A stretch of DNA of 64,000 nucleotides. It comes from JAXLVB01 sp046329195 (GTDB taxonomy: Bacteria; Bacteroidota; Bacteroidia; Cytophagales; Spirosomataceae). The DNA lies in the NCBI GenBank assembly GCA_046329195.1, contig JAXLVB010000003.1:496001-560000 (forward strand), written 5' to 3'. The translations under genes were made by a program, and so were the position numbers. Below are positions 8,944-17,320 of this stretch, in pieces. The notes under the pieces are model-generated. The model saw only the letters and a list, made by a program, of their open reading frames with translations, ran no database searches and was not told the DNA's origin. Position 1 is the first letter of the stretch; every line of letters starts with the position of its first letter.

Positions 8944-10434
8944 ATGACCAAAAGAGTACTTATCATCGGTTCCGGCAATGCTGCCCTCTGTGCAGGTATA
9001 TCGGCTTTAGAAAATGGCGCCAGTGTGCTGATGGTCGAAAAAGCCGACGAAAAAGAATGGGGTGGTAACAGTCGCTATACGGCTGGAGCCATGCGGTTTG
9101 CCTACAACTCTAACGAAGATTTATTGCCTCTCCTCAAAAATCCTAATGACGAGAAACTCGCCATTACCGATTTTGGGAGGTACCCTAAAGAAAAGTTTCT
9201 GGCTGACTTAGAGCACTTTAATGAAGGGGAGCCCATCACAGCGTTACAGCAATTTTTGGTGGACGAAAGTCTATCGGCCTTGCAATGGCTCGGCTCGCAT
9301 CATATCAAATTTGACCCCATTTATGCTCGTCAGAGTTTCATAAAAGATGGTCGGTATGTGTTTTGGGGCGGCCTTACTCTCGAAGCAGAAGGCGAAGGCA
9401 ATGGCTTAGTTCAGGACGAACTAAAAGAGTACCTGCGGTTGGGTGGGGAAATTTGGTACAACTGTGCCGCCGAAGAAATCATCCAGAACCAAGGGGAAAT
9501 CGTAGGGGTAAAGTGCGAAAAAGATGGGCAGACAATCATCATAGATTGCGAAGCAGTTGTGCTGGGTTGCGGAGGCTTTGAAGCTAACAAGGAACTCAGA
9601 GTCAAATATTTGGGGGAAAAGTGGGCTAAAGCCAAAGTACGTGGAACTCGCCATAATCTGGGTAAGGGTCTCGAAATGGCAACTCAACTGGGGGCAGCTC
9701 TACACGGTTTTTTTGGCGGATGCCATGCTACACCGATGGACAAGAACATGCCCGAATACGGCAATCTTGAGATTCCGCACATTGAGCGAAAGCATTACCG
9801 AAAAATCAGCTATTTATTTGGTATCATGCTCAATGCCCACGGCGAACGATTTGTAGATGAGGGCCTCGACATGCGCAACTACACCTATGCCCAATTTGGC
9901 AAAGCTGTATTAATGCAACCCAACGAAATCGCTTGGCAACTATTTGATAATAAGGTGTTTAGCTTGCTGTACTCAGAGTACCGCACCCACGATGCCACTT
10001 TTGTAGAGGCTGATACTTTAGAAGAATTGGTACATAAACTCGAAGGAGTAAACCCCGAAAATGCTCTTCAAACGATTCGAGCTTTTAATGCTGCCGTGGA
10101 TGAATCCCGCCCGTTTGACCCCACCATCAAAGACGGAAGAAGTACAAAGGGATTGGCGTTGAATAAAACCAACTGGGCCAACAAAATTGATACGCCCCCA
10201 TTCAGGGCTTATCCTGTTACGGGAGGCATTACGTTTACCTACGGCGGTGTCAAAGTCAATCAAAAAGGCGAAGTATTGACCGAATCGGGCGATCCCGTAG
10301 CTGGGCTTTATGCTTGCGGCGAAATGGTCGGAGGCGTGTTTTTTCACGGGTATCCTGGTGGCTCAGGGCTTACCTCCGGTACAGTGTTTGGGCGGCATGC
10401 AGGAGCCTCGGCAGCGGCCTTTGTTCAATCTTGA
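8944..10434 (+). CDS. FAD-dependent dehydrogenase, TcuA-like (tricarballylate dehydrogenase family)
   Basis: A 496-residue flavoprotein of the fumarate reductase/succinate dehydrogenase flavoprotein superfamily. The N-terminal FAD fold is clear (IIGSGNAALCAGISALENG, residues 6-24, then the Glu of MVEKAD). The C-terminal FAD motif is YACGEMVGGVFFHGYPGGSG. Overall it most resembles TcuA, which oxidises tricarballylate to cis-aconitate in Salmonella; there TcuA works with TcuB and the permease TcuC. No TcuB electron-transfer protein is seen here. No signal peptide, so it should be cytoplasmic. Neighbouring PrpF-like isomerase and permease genes support a tricarboxylate substrate. The exact substrate is open; a related fumarate-reductase-like activity is possible. 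Confidence 0.8.
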   Translation: MTKRVLIIGSGNAALCAGISALENGASVLMVEKADEKEWGGNSRYTAGAMRFAYNSNEDLLPLLKNPNDEKLAITDFGRYPKEKFLADLEHFNEGEPITALQQFLVDESLSALQWLGSHHIKFDPIYARQSFIKDGRYVFWGGLTLEAEGEGNGLVQDELKEYLRLGGEIWYNCAAEEIIQNQGEIVGVKCEKDGQTIIIDCEAVVLGCGGFEANKELRVKYLGEKWAKAKVRGTRHNLGKGLEMATQLGAALHGFFGGCHATPMDKNMPEYGNLEIPHIERKHYRKISYLFGIMLNAHGERFVDEGLDMRNYTYAQFGKAVLMQPNEIAWQLFDNKVFSLLYSEYRTHDATFVEADTLEELVHKLEGVNPENALQTIRAFNAAVDESRPFDPTIKDGRSTKGLALNKTNWANKIDTPPFRAYPVTGGITFTYGGVKVNQKGEVLTESGDPVAGLYACGEMVGGVFFHGYPGGSGLTSGTVFGRHAGASAAAFVQS

Positions 10435-10473
10435 TGCAGTCTTCTTGTTTTTCAATTATCTAAAACTTGGACA

Positions 10474-11625
10474 ATGAAGTACAAATTACTTTTTTGGATA
10501 CTGGTTATGGGCAGCCTGACTGGCTGCAAAATGAGTCAAGTTACTCAAAATCAGCGGCCAAGCAATGCCATTCCTGCCGTGTATATGCGGGGTGGAACAT
10601 CCAAAGGCCCGTTTTTTGACAAGCGAGATTTACCCACTAATCGTGCCGAACGTGACCGCATTTTGCTGAAAGTAATGGGTAGCCCAGACCCAAAACAAAT
10701 TGATGGTTTGGGCGGTACGGTAACCGTTACAAGCAAGGTAGTGATGGCCGAACCTTCTAAGCGCAAAGGCATTGACGTGGACTATCTGTTTGCCCAGATA
10801 GACATCGAAAATCCTATTGTTGATACCCTGCCGCCTTGTGGGAACATGATGGCTGGTGTAGGACCATTTGCGATTGAAAAAGGCTGGGTCAAGGCCACTC
10901 ACCCCGAAACCCGGGTGATGATTTACAACATCAATACCAACTCGACGATTGAAGAAATCGTCCAAACCCCCAACGGTAAAGTCGCCTACGAGGGCTCAGT
11001 CCACATTGATGGCGTGCCTGGCACGGCTGCGCCCATCATCCTCAATCTTTTTGATTTGGTAGGTGGCAAAACGGGGAAGCAGTTTCCGACGGGACAACTC
11101 AAAGAAAAAATAGATGGTGTAGAGGTAACCATTATTGATGCGGGCCAAACGATGGTACTGCTCAAAGCCCAAGACGTTGGCTTGAGAGGAGACGAAATGG
11201 AAGGTTTTTTTGTGGAAAACAAAATGCTCATGGCCAAACTCGAAGCCATCAGGCTCGAAGCGGGCCGTCGGGCTGGCATGGGTGATGTGAAAGACAACGT
11301 ACTCCCCAAAATAGGTATCCTATCTCCCCCAAAAGACCCTAAAAACAACATTCAAGGGCGGTATTTGACCCCCAAAACTTTACACCCCAGTTTTGCCGTA
11401 ACAGGCTCCATAGCCGTAGGTACTGCGCTCAAAATCAAGGGAACAGTGGCAGCCGAAGTAGGACACGAGAACGGCCAGAAGCGAGAGCTTGTCGTCATTG
11501 AGCATCCGTCGGGGGTAATCGAGGCCAACATTGAATTAAAGGAGAAAAACGGTCAATTAGAGCTTGAGAAAGCAGGTACGATTCGGACGGTTCGTAAAAT
11601 CATGGAAGGCTATGTATTTCACTGA
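10474..11625 (+). CDS. PrpF/GalD-family isomerase with lipoprotein signal
   Basis: A 383-residue protein of the PrpF family (2-methylaconitate cis-trans isomerase, 4-oxalomesaconate tautomerase GalD, aconitate isomerase). Family motifs seen are MRGGTSKG near residue 38 and PPCGNMMAGVG near 122, which holds the active-site-type Cys. The odd feature is the N-terminus: MKYKLLFWILVMGSLTGC is a good lipoprotein signal with Cys18, while known family members are cytoplasmic. If the internal Met20 (MSQVTQNQRP) were used instead, a normal soluble protein would result. It lies 39 bases after the TcuA-like gene and overlaps the next gene by 14 bases, so the three are likely co-transcribed. TcuA plus PrpF fits aconitate/tricarballylate-type chemistry. 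Confidence 0.82.
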   Translation: MKYKLLFWILVMGSLTGCKMSQVTQNQRPSNAIPAVYMRGGTSKGPFFDKRDLPTNRAERDRILLKVMGSPDPKQIDGLGGTVTVTSKVVMAEPSKRKGIDVDYLFAQIDIENPIVDTLPPCGNMMAGVGPFAIEKGWVKATHPETRVMIYNINTNSTIEEIVQTPNGKVAYEGSVHIDGVPGTAAPIILNLFDLVGGKTGKQFPTGQLKEKIDGVEVTIIDAGQTMVLLKAQDVGLRGDEMEGFFVENKMLMAKLEAIRLEAGRRAGMGDVKDNVLPKIGILSPPKDPKNNIQGRYLTPKTLHPSFAVTGSIAVGTALKIKGTVAAEVGHENGQKRELVVIEHPSGVIEANIELKEKNGQLELEKAGTIRTVRKIMEGYVFH

Positions 11626-12487
11626 AAGATGGTTCAAAAGCACAGGAACGCTCGGCGTATATTATATGCTCGTGAGCACCCTGTGTTTTACGCTCATGCA
11701 GTCACTCATCAAGTTTATGCCACAGTTTAACAGCTTTCAGCATATCTTTTTCAGATCGCTGATCGGCTGGTTTATGTCCGTGTCTTATCTGAGGAGTCAG
11801 GGAATTTCGCTACTCGGCAAAAACAACAAGATGTTGATTTTCAGGGGTATTGTGGGCTCTATTTCAATGTTTTCGTTTTTTTATGTGCTTACCCATATTC
11901 CGTTTGGCTCGGCAGTAGCCTTCAAGTACTTATCGCCGATTTTTACGGCCATTTTTGCTGTTTTCCTCCTCAAAGAACGGGTCAAGTGGCTGCAATGGAT
12001 GTGTTTTTTGCTGACGTTTTTAGGGATTTTGCTACTCAAAGGCTTCGACTTACGCATCAGTGCTTTCGACTTAGCCATTGGGCTGCTTTCGGGCGTATCG
12101 GGTGGGTTGTTGTTTATCATCATTCGTAAAATCGGCGACGACGACCACCACCTCGTCATCTTGCACTACTTTATGGCTATTTCTGCCTTGTGTAGTGGGC
12201 TGGCATCTATTCAAAATTGGCATACCCCTGTTGGTACCGAGTGGCTTTGGCTGTTGGCTATTGGTATAGTGGGTTTTGTTGCCCAAAATTTCTTTACCCT
12301 GTCGATTCAACAGCCCGACAACGATGTGAGCTTCTTGGCGATTCTGCGGTATAGTGAAGTCATCTACGCCCTCATCATCGGGTATTTCTTTTTTGACGAA
12401 AGCTATAACCTACAAAGTTTGGCGGGTATTGTCTTGATTTTTACTGGATTACTATTGAGTGTCCGAATCAAAAATGCTAAAAACTGA
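11612..12487 (+). CDS. DMT-superfamily permease (EamA domains)
   Basis: A 291-residue protein with about ten membrane segments and two EamA repeats (LVSTLCFTLMQSLIKFMP at the start; the second half begins near LAIGLLSGVSGGLLF). The ATG at 11612 is preferred over an upstream TTG at 11564 because it removes most of the overlap with the PrpF-like gene, leaving 14 bases. DMT transporters move small metabolites across the inner membrane. Its translational coupling to the isomerase suggests it moves the same substrate or a product of the pathway. Confidence 0.85.
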   Translation: MYFTERWFKSTGTLGVYYMLVSTLCFTLMQSLIKFMPQFNSFQHIFFRSLIGWFMSVSYLRSQGISLLGKNNKMLIFRGIVGSISMFSFFYVLTHIPFGSAVAFKYLSPIFTAIFAVFLLKERVKWLQWMCFLLTFLGILLLKGFDLRISAFDLAIGLLSGVSGGLLFIIIRKIGDDDHHLVILHYFMAISALCSGLASIQNWHTPVGTEWLWLLAIGIVGFVAQNFFTLSIQQPDNDVSFLAILRYSEVIYALIIGYFFFDESYNLQSLAGIVLIFTGLLLSVRIKNAKN

Positions 12488-12589
12488 AGCTAAACGGATG
12501 ATTTCCTACCCTCAAAACAGATTCTAAACCACTAAACAAGTCCTCCCTATTGGAGTGGTTCGCCAAAGCAATACGGGGGCTTTTCTCTT

Positions 12590-13870
12590 ATGCAAAAACG
12601 TTATCAATTAGTGCTGGTTTTTGTCATTTTTGCGGTCATCACCTACTTAGACCGCAACTCGTTTTCATCAATTGGCGAAGACATCACCCGTGAACTCGGG
12701 CTTTCAGACAAACAGTGGGGACTTTTACTTTCAGCCTTTTCGTTGGCCTATGGAGGTTTTGAAATACCGACAGGAATCATGGTGGACAAGGTTGGGCCAC
12801 GCCGCACCTTATTCCGCATAGTAGTTTGGTGGTCAACATTTACGATTCTAACGGGATTGGCCACCGATTTCCACATTGGCAGTATGGTGGTATCGGGTTT
12901 TGCTTATTTGCTGGTTGTCCGGTTTTTGTTCGGAGCCGGCGAAGCCGGAGCATTCCCAACGGTATCGGTAGCCATTGCTCGTTGGTTTCCACTAAAAGAC
13001 CGTGGCGGCATTCAGTCCATCGTCTGGATGGGTAGTCGCTTGGGAGGAGCCTTGGCGCCAATCTTATCCATTTGGTTAGCAGAGAGTTATGGCTGGAGGG
13101 GAGTGTTTTATATTTTTGGTAGCTTAGGTATCCTGTGGGCAATTTATTGGTTCGTTTGGTTCAAAGATGAGCCACGTGAAGTAAAAGGTATCTCTACCGA
13201 AGAAGTCAATCTGATTGAAGCGGGGCGTAGTATCAAGAAAAACTCGCACAGTCTTTTGCCTTGGGGAACAGTTCTCAAAAACCCTAACCTTTGGGCTTTG
13301 ATGGCCATGTACCATTGCTTGTTGTACGGGGCTTACTTTTACATGTCTTGGATGCCCAAATACCTCCAAAATGGCCGTGGTATCCCAAAGTCAGATTTAG
13401 GCTGGATGGTATCGCTGCCGTTTGTATTGGGCATGGCAGGTTGTTTGATTGGTGGTTTTGCATCAGACTATTTTGTCAAAAAGCGGGGGCTTACCTTTGG
13501 TCGTCGTTATGTAGGAATGGTAGGATTGTGTATGGCTGGTCTGTGTATGTTGGCGGGGTCCTTTACCGAAAACATCAATGTTGCTATTGTGTTGTTGGGC
13601 CTAGGGCTTGCATTCAAAGACTTTACCTTGCCTGTATCCTGGGCGGCGGCTACCGATATTGGTGGCTCGCACGCAGGGTCGGTGTCAGGTACAATGGGCT
13701 TGGCTGGGCAACTCGGATCGGCAATTATGGCTACTGCCTTCGGGTTTATCCTGCACGAAACGGGCAGTTATGAGCTACCCGTTCGGATCATTGGTTGCAT
13801 TGTATTTTTGGGTGGTCTTCTTTGGTTTAAGATTGATGCGGGTAAGCCTCTAGTAGTAGAAGAAGAATAA
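12590..13870 (+). CDS. MFS transporter, anion:cation symporter (ACS) type
   Basis: A 426-residue, twelve-segment major facilitator. The N-terminus YLDRNSFSSIGEDITRELGL and the motif FGAGEAGAFPTVSVAIARWF are typical of the ACS family (hexuronate, glucarate, phthalate and other organic anion symporters). It is the last gene of the sigma/receptor/enzyme block, 102 bases after the DMT permease. It is therefore the best candidate for inner-membrane uptake of the organic acid processed by the TcuA- and PrpF-like enzymes. Confidence 0.88.
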   Translation: MQKRYQLVLVFVIFAVITYLDRNSFSSIGEDITRELGLSDKQWGLLLSAFSLAYGGFEIPTGIMVDKVGPRRTLFRIVVWWSTFTILTGLATDFHIGSMVVSGFAYLLVVRFLFGAGEAGAFPTVSVAIARWFPLKDRGGIQSIVWMGSRLGGALAPILSIWLAESYGWRGVFYIFGSLGILWAIYWFVWFKDEPREVKGISTEEVNLIEAGRSIKKNSHSLLPWGTVLKNPNLWALMAMYHCLLYGAYFYMSWMPKYLQNGRGIPKSDLGWMVSLPFVLGMAGCLIGGFASDYFVKKRGLTFGRRYVGMVGLCMAGLCMLAGSFTENINVAIVLLGLGLAFKDFTLPVSWAAATDIGGSHAGSVSGTMGLAGQLGSAIMATAFGFILHETGSYELPVRIIGCIVFLGGLLWFKIDAGKPLVVEEE

Positions 13871-13898
13871 AGTTGCCTCATAGCAATTATATTTTTGC

Positions 13899-14996
13899 TC
13901 AAATCCGCAGGATTTCGCCTACTTCAAGAAGTTTGAGTTGGCCTTGAATCGCTCCCTTTTGCTGTAATTGTTGTAGGCTGCGGTAAGGGTCGCCAATGGG
14001 TTCGTCTGATAGGTCGAAGGTACCATAGTGCATCGGAATCATCATTTTGACGTCCATCTCATTGGCGGCTTTTACGGCACTTTGCGGACTCATGTGGCTA
14101 CCGCCCATAAACCACTCGGGCTTGTAGGCACCCACGCCCACCAAGTAATAATCAATGGTACCAAACAGTTCTTTTACCTCCTTGAGGTGCGAGCCATAAC
14201 CTGTGTCACCTCCAAAATAGATGGTTTTTCCGTTAGCTTGTAGTACAAAAGCTCCCCAAAGCATTTGGTTAGTGTCGGTTAGTCCTCGCCGACACCAGTG
14301 CCGAGTCGGTAAGAAATAGATCTTGATTTGGCTGGTATCGGTCTGATATTGTTGGTACCAGCCCGCCGTTTGGATACGAGACGAAGCTGTCCACTGGCGC
14401 AATAATCCGTCGAGTCGGAGGCTGGTTAGGTAGGTAGTATGGGGGTTGTTGTTGGACAGGAGTTTCATGGAGTATTCGTCGGCGTGGTCACGGTGATCGT
14501 GCGAGAGCAAGATGTAATCTAACTGCTTGAACGAATGGGGCGAAACAGGCAAGTCCGAAAGGCGCTTGACAAACCTCCCTACATCGCCCAATACCGGGTC
14601 AATCAGTAAGGTTTGGCCGTTGAGCCTGATAAAATAACTGGCGTGACCCAGCCACACAATACAGTCATCCGACGAATGCAGGAATGAGCTATCGGTATGA
14701 ACTTTTAGTCTAAAGCGGTCTGTTTTTTTCTCTTCTTTTTGGGGATTTCGTTCGGTTTGCCAAGCCCAAAGCTTGCTGAATTCGGGTAGAAAGGGGTATT
14801 CGTGATTGACAAATCTACCTTGGGCATCTACGGGCGTGCCTTTCCATTGGCTCGCAGGCCGTATAGTTTGCAAGTCAGGATTAGAGGCATAAGAAACAAT
14901 CATAGCGGGACGGGGTTCGGTCACAAAGAGTACGACAATGACTCCTATAACAGCTATGACGAACAACCATCCAAAAAATTTGAGAAATCGCTTCAT
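13899..14996 (-). CDS. Membrane-anchored MBL-fold hydrolase, NAPE-PLD/UlaG-like
   Basis: A 365-residue metallo-beta-lactamase-fold protein with one N-terminal membrane segment (FFGWLFVIAVIGVIVVLFV). Metal ligands are visible: SHDHRDHAD (HxHxDH), a His in LPTRHWCRRG, the Asp in YFGGDTGYG and the His of MIPMHYG. The HWxxRG context and overall layout match the NAPE-PLD-like/UlaG group rather than true beta-lactamases. It is transcribed towards the MFS gene. The substrate is unknown. Confidence 0.85.
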   Translation of the reverse strand: MKRFLKFFGWLFVIAVIGVIVVLFVTEPRPAMIVSYASNPDLQTIRPASQWKGTPVDAQGRFVNHEYPFLPEFSKLWAWQTERNPQKEEKKTDRFRLKVHTDSSFLHSSDDCIVWLGHASYFIRLNGQTLLIDPVLGDVGRFVKRLSDLPVSPHSFKQLDYILLSHDHRDHADEYSMKLLSNNNPHTTYLTSLRLDGLLRQWTASSRIQTAGWYQQYQTDTSQIKIYFLPTRHWCRRGLTDTNQMLWGAFVLQANGKTIYFGGDTGYGSHLKEVKELFGTIDYYLVGVGAYKPEWFMGGSHMSPQSAVKAANEMDVKMMIPMHYGTFDLSDEPIGDPYRSLQQLQQKGAIQGQLKLLEVGEILRI

Positions 14997-15094
14997 TAAT
15001 TTTTAGTTTGTAATTTATTCGGCATAACTACTTATCTACTTGTATTCTTCTCCTGAACTGTGAGGTATGCCCTACAGGATTGGTTACATTCTTT

Positions 15095-15209
15095 CTCTCT
15101 GGTGCAAGCGTCCTCACTTGTACACTGGTGTCAGCAACTTACGCTGCTCATCACAGGTAAAATGTACTTCGCCAAAAAAAGTGCAAGCGAGAAGGCCTGA
15201 CCTAGTGGA
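15095..15209 (+). repeat. Structured repeat, copy 1
   Basis: First of three copies of a ~115-base element. It begins TCTCTGGTGCAAGCGTCCTC and ends near CCTGACCTAGTGGA. The two ends are imperfectly complementary (outer arms CTTGTAC / GTGCAAG). This copy lacks the CCCCTC/GAGGGG outermost arms seen in copies 2 and 3 and is the most diverged. Confidence 0.8.
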
Positions 15210-15527
15210 AAATCTCGTGTCCTGTTTTTAGCGGTCATTACTTTATGACATGACCCTGTTTTTATTTATTCAAAAAAATATCTATCTTAAAACTTGGTAT
15301 GTATTTAAAAGTTATCTATTTTAATTAATATTTTCGATAAACAAATGAGAAACGTAGTTTTATTGATTATCATTTTCTTTCTAACTCTATCTTCATGTGA
15401 TAGACCTGAATTTAAAATAAATGCTAACTCTGTTATAGCAGAATTTGTCCTACCCCCCAGAGAGCGGTGCCAAAAATAAGTAGAGAAATAATGGACAACA
15501 ATTATTTTCACACTTAAAACAAGCACC

Positions 15528-15827
15528 ATGCGAAAGAGCAGATTCAACGAGAGCCAGCGCAGAGCCATACTGGACAGCTACCTGAAAGGAGCCAAGACAG
15601 TAGAGGCACTGTGCGAAGAACACCAAATAAGCCCAGCCACGTTCTACAAGTGGAAGAACGAGGCAGAGACGGAACAGCACGAGGACAAGCGCCGGCTCAA
15701 GGAACTCGAACAGGAAAACCTCCGCCTCAAAAAGATGTACGCCGAGCTGCAACTCAAGCACGAGGTGGTCAGCGAGGCGGTGGAGTTCCTAAAAAAGAAG
15801 CAGGCCCAGCAGCAAAGGTGGAACTGA
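15528..15827 (+). CDS. IS3-family transposase OrfA
   Basis: A 99-residue protein with an HTH_Tnp_1-type N-terminus (FNESQRRAILDSYLKGAK, then ISPATFYKWKNE) followed by a leucine-zipper-like helix (LKELEQENLRLKKMYAEL). OrfA binds the terminal repeats and regulates transposition. It overlaps orfB, and the slippery site at 15791-15797 would fuse the two. Confidence 0.93.
   Translation: MRKSRFNESQRRAILDSYLKGAKTVEALCEEHQISPATFYKWKNEAETEQHEDKRRLKELEQENLRLKKMYAELQLKHEVVSEAVEFLKKKQAQQQRWN
15791..15797 (+). promoter_or_regulatory. Programmed -1 frameshift heptamer A-AAA-AAG
   Basis: In the orfA frame the codons are CTA AAA AAG. Slipping back one base at 15797 continues as EAGPAAKVELMGH into orfB with no stop. 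This is the usual IS3 route to the OrfAB transposase. Confidence 0.85.
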
Positions 15828-16672
15828 TGGGTCATGTACAGGGTAAACAGGCCGGGTTGAGCAAACGCCGCATCTGCCAGTGGCTGCGCCTGAGACGCTC
15901 GACAGCGTATGAGCAGAAAGAGCGCAAATCGACGGCCATGACCACCGATTGGGCCACCCATTGGGTGGAAAGGATGAAGCAGATTAGGCGGGAACACCCG
16001 GCATGGGGCTTCCGCCTGATGTTGGCCTACCTGAAGAACCAAGGCGAAGGAATCGGCAGGCACCGTGCATACCGGCTTTATCAGAGCGCAAGACTAAGCC
16101 TGCACAGGAACCCAAAAAAGCCCCGCATCAAGCGGGTCTTCGAGGGTTTGCTACCGCCAGAGAAAATCAACGAAGGCTGGGCGATGGACTTCCTGAGCGA
16201 GTGGGTGATGGGGGACAAACAGCAGAGCGTGCGAATCATAAACGTGGTGGACGAGTGCTCGAGAAAAGACCTCTGGGTGGAGGCAGCTGCCAGCATCACC
16301 GCCCCCAAACTGGTGGAAACCCTCGACAGGATTGGCCAAATCAGGGGTTTCCCCCGCTATGTCCGCTGCGACAACGGCCCGGAATTCATCAGCCAAGCGC
16401 TTGCTGGGTGGGCAGCGGCCAGGGGTGTTGAAATCAAGTTCATCCAACCGGGTAAGCCGACCCAGAACGGAATCATCGAACGCCTCAACGGAACGCTTCG
16501 GAAGGAGTGCCTGAACTTGAATTGGTTCTATTCTCTCGAGGAAATCAACGACCTGTTGACAACCTGGCACAGCAACTATAATTTTCTCAGGCCACATTCC
16601 TGCTTGAAATATCAAACACCTGCTAACTTTGAAAAACTAAATCAGAATCTCTACTTTAAACTGGTACCGTAA
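15827..16672 (+). CDS. IS3-family transposase OrfB (DDE integrase core)
   Basis: A 281-residue catalytic protein if the ATG at 15827 is used; that ATG overlaps the orfA stop (TGATG). It has an HTH_21 region (REHPAWGFRLMLAYL) and an rve DDE core. The catalytic residues are D in WAMDFLSEWV, D in VRCDNGPEF and E in NGIIERLNGTLRKEC. The C-terminal RPHSCLKYQTPANF is typical of IS3 members. The active enzyme is probably the OrfAB fusion. Confidence 0.94.
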   Translation: MGHVQGKQAGLSKRRICQWLRLRRSTAYEQKERKSTAMTTDWATHWVERMKQIRREHPAWGFRLMLAYLKNQGEGIGRHRAYRLYQSARLSLHRNPKKPRIKRVFEGLLPPEKINEGWAMDFLSEWVMGDKQQSVRIINVVDECSRKDLWVEAAASITAPKLVETLDRIGQIRGFPRYVRCDNGPEFISQALAGWAAARGVEIKFIQPGKPTQNGIIERLNGTLRKECLNLNWFYSLEEINDLLTTWHSNYNFLRPHSCLKYQTPANFEKLNQNLYFKLVP

Positions 16673-16996
16673 GACAGGGGGCAGGACAAATTAATAGGAC
16701 AAGGATTCTGTCTACACGATACAACCACTAAATATTGGTTACTAAATGTTGAAAAAATATTATCTTTAGATTCCTCATCTGAGAATTTTGGCAAAACATT
16801 TTTATTGGATGGCAAAACATACAAAAGAGTTTTGTGGGCAAAATATATTCCGAAAGAGTATCAAAAAATTTCCACACAAAAATATGTCATATATTACAAT
16901 ATCGGTATTGATAACGGGATTGATTGTTTCCAAAATACCGGGGATAAGGCCACAGTGATTTCAATTGAATCAATGTCTGTTTTATTAAATTGAAAA

Positions 16997-17143
16997 CCCC
17001 TCTGGTACAAGCGTCCTCACTTGTACACTGGCGTTAGCAACCTGTGCTGCTCATCACAGGTAAAATGTACTTCGCCCAAAAAAGTGCAAGCGAGGACACC
17101 TGAACTAGTGGAGGGGTGGATTTATTAAATTACACAACTCTCT
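16997..17143 (+). repeat. Structured repeat, copy 2
   Basis: Begins CCCCTCTGGTACAAGCGTCC and returns to GAGGGG at 17111-17116, so the ends are inverted repeats. Outer arms GTCCTCACTTGTAC / GTGCAAGCGAGGAC pair at 12 of 14 positions. An inner hairpin CCTGTG-8-CACAGG lies at 17041-17060. The shared tail TGGATTTATTAAATTACACA extends identity with copy 3. TTTATTAAATT occurs on both sides (16981-16991 and 17121-17131) and could be a target duplication. Confidence 0.85.
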
Positions 17144-17246
17144 GTTAAGCATAATCTATGACTACGTTTGATTGTGGCAAGCACTTAGTGCTGTGAGCGA
17201 ATGGGGAAACGTCAGTACTGACAATAACATGCGACATAAGACTCAT

Positions 17247-17307
17247 CCCACGGTCTGTGATACACAGAACGTCTATCGCAATCGGTCTGTGTGCCACAGA
17301 CCGTGGG
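17247..17307 (+). promoter_or_regulatory. Long 5' hairpin abutting a ribosome binding site
   Basis: Arms CCCACGGTCTGTG-AT-ACACAGA (17247-17268) and TCTGTGT-GC-CACAGACCGTGGG (17286-17307) pair over 20 bp with one 2-base internal loop and a 17-base apical loop. The distal arm runs directly into the ribosome binding site GGGGAGGA (17305-17312) of the gene starting at 17321. Two smaller palindromes precede it: AGCACTTAGTGCT (17180-17192) and GTCAGTACTGAC (17211-17222). Confidence 0.8.
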
Positions 17308-17320
17308 GAGGAATACAACA

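Larger units (their letters stand above)
15446..16688 (+). mobile_element. IS3-family insertion sequence, complete, 1243 bp
   Basis: Ends are TGTCCT...AGGACA with 27-base imperfect terminal inverted repeats (15446-15472 and 16662-16688, 18 of 27 identical). It is flanked by direct repeats AATT at 15442-15445 and 16689-16692. It contains orfA and orfB in the -1 arrangement with an A-AAA-AAG slippery site, as expected for IS3 elements. Both frames are open, so it could still be active. Its codon use is more GC-rich than the gene it interrupts. Confidence 0.95.
15345..16993 (+). pseudogene. Small lipoprotein gene split by an IS3-family element
   Basis: Codons from the ATG at 15345 give a lipoprotein signal (FFLTLSSC, Cys18). 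The IS starts after base 15445. If the element (15446-16688) and one copy of the AATT target duplication are removed, the frame continues without a break through 16693-16993, giving a 133-residue protein (101 + 301 bases, 134 codons with stop). As it stands, the 5' part ends at a TAA inside the IS after 44 residues. The 3' part still has an internal ATG at 16805. I recognise no family; the mature protein would be about 115 residues with a C-terminal TVISIESMSVLLN. The clean reconstruction argues that the insertion is recent. Confidence 0.88.

Noticed and set aside
13291..13773. 160-codon frame inside the ACS-type MFS gene
   Set aside because: Out-of-frame shadow; the overlapping MFS frame carries all the family motifs.
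16805..16993. Independent 62-codon gene
   Set aside because: The frame extends upstream to the IS junction and joins the lipoprotein 5' part, so it is the tail of the split gene.
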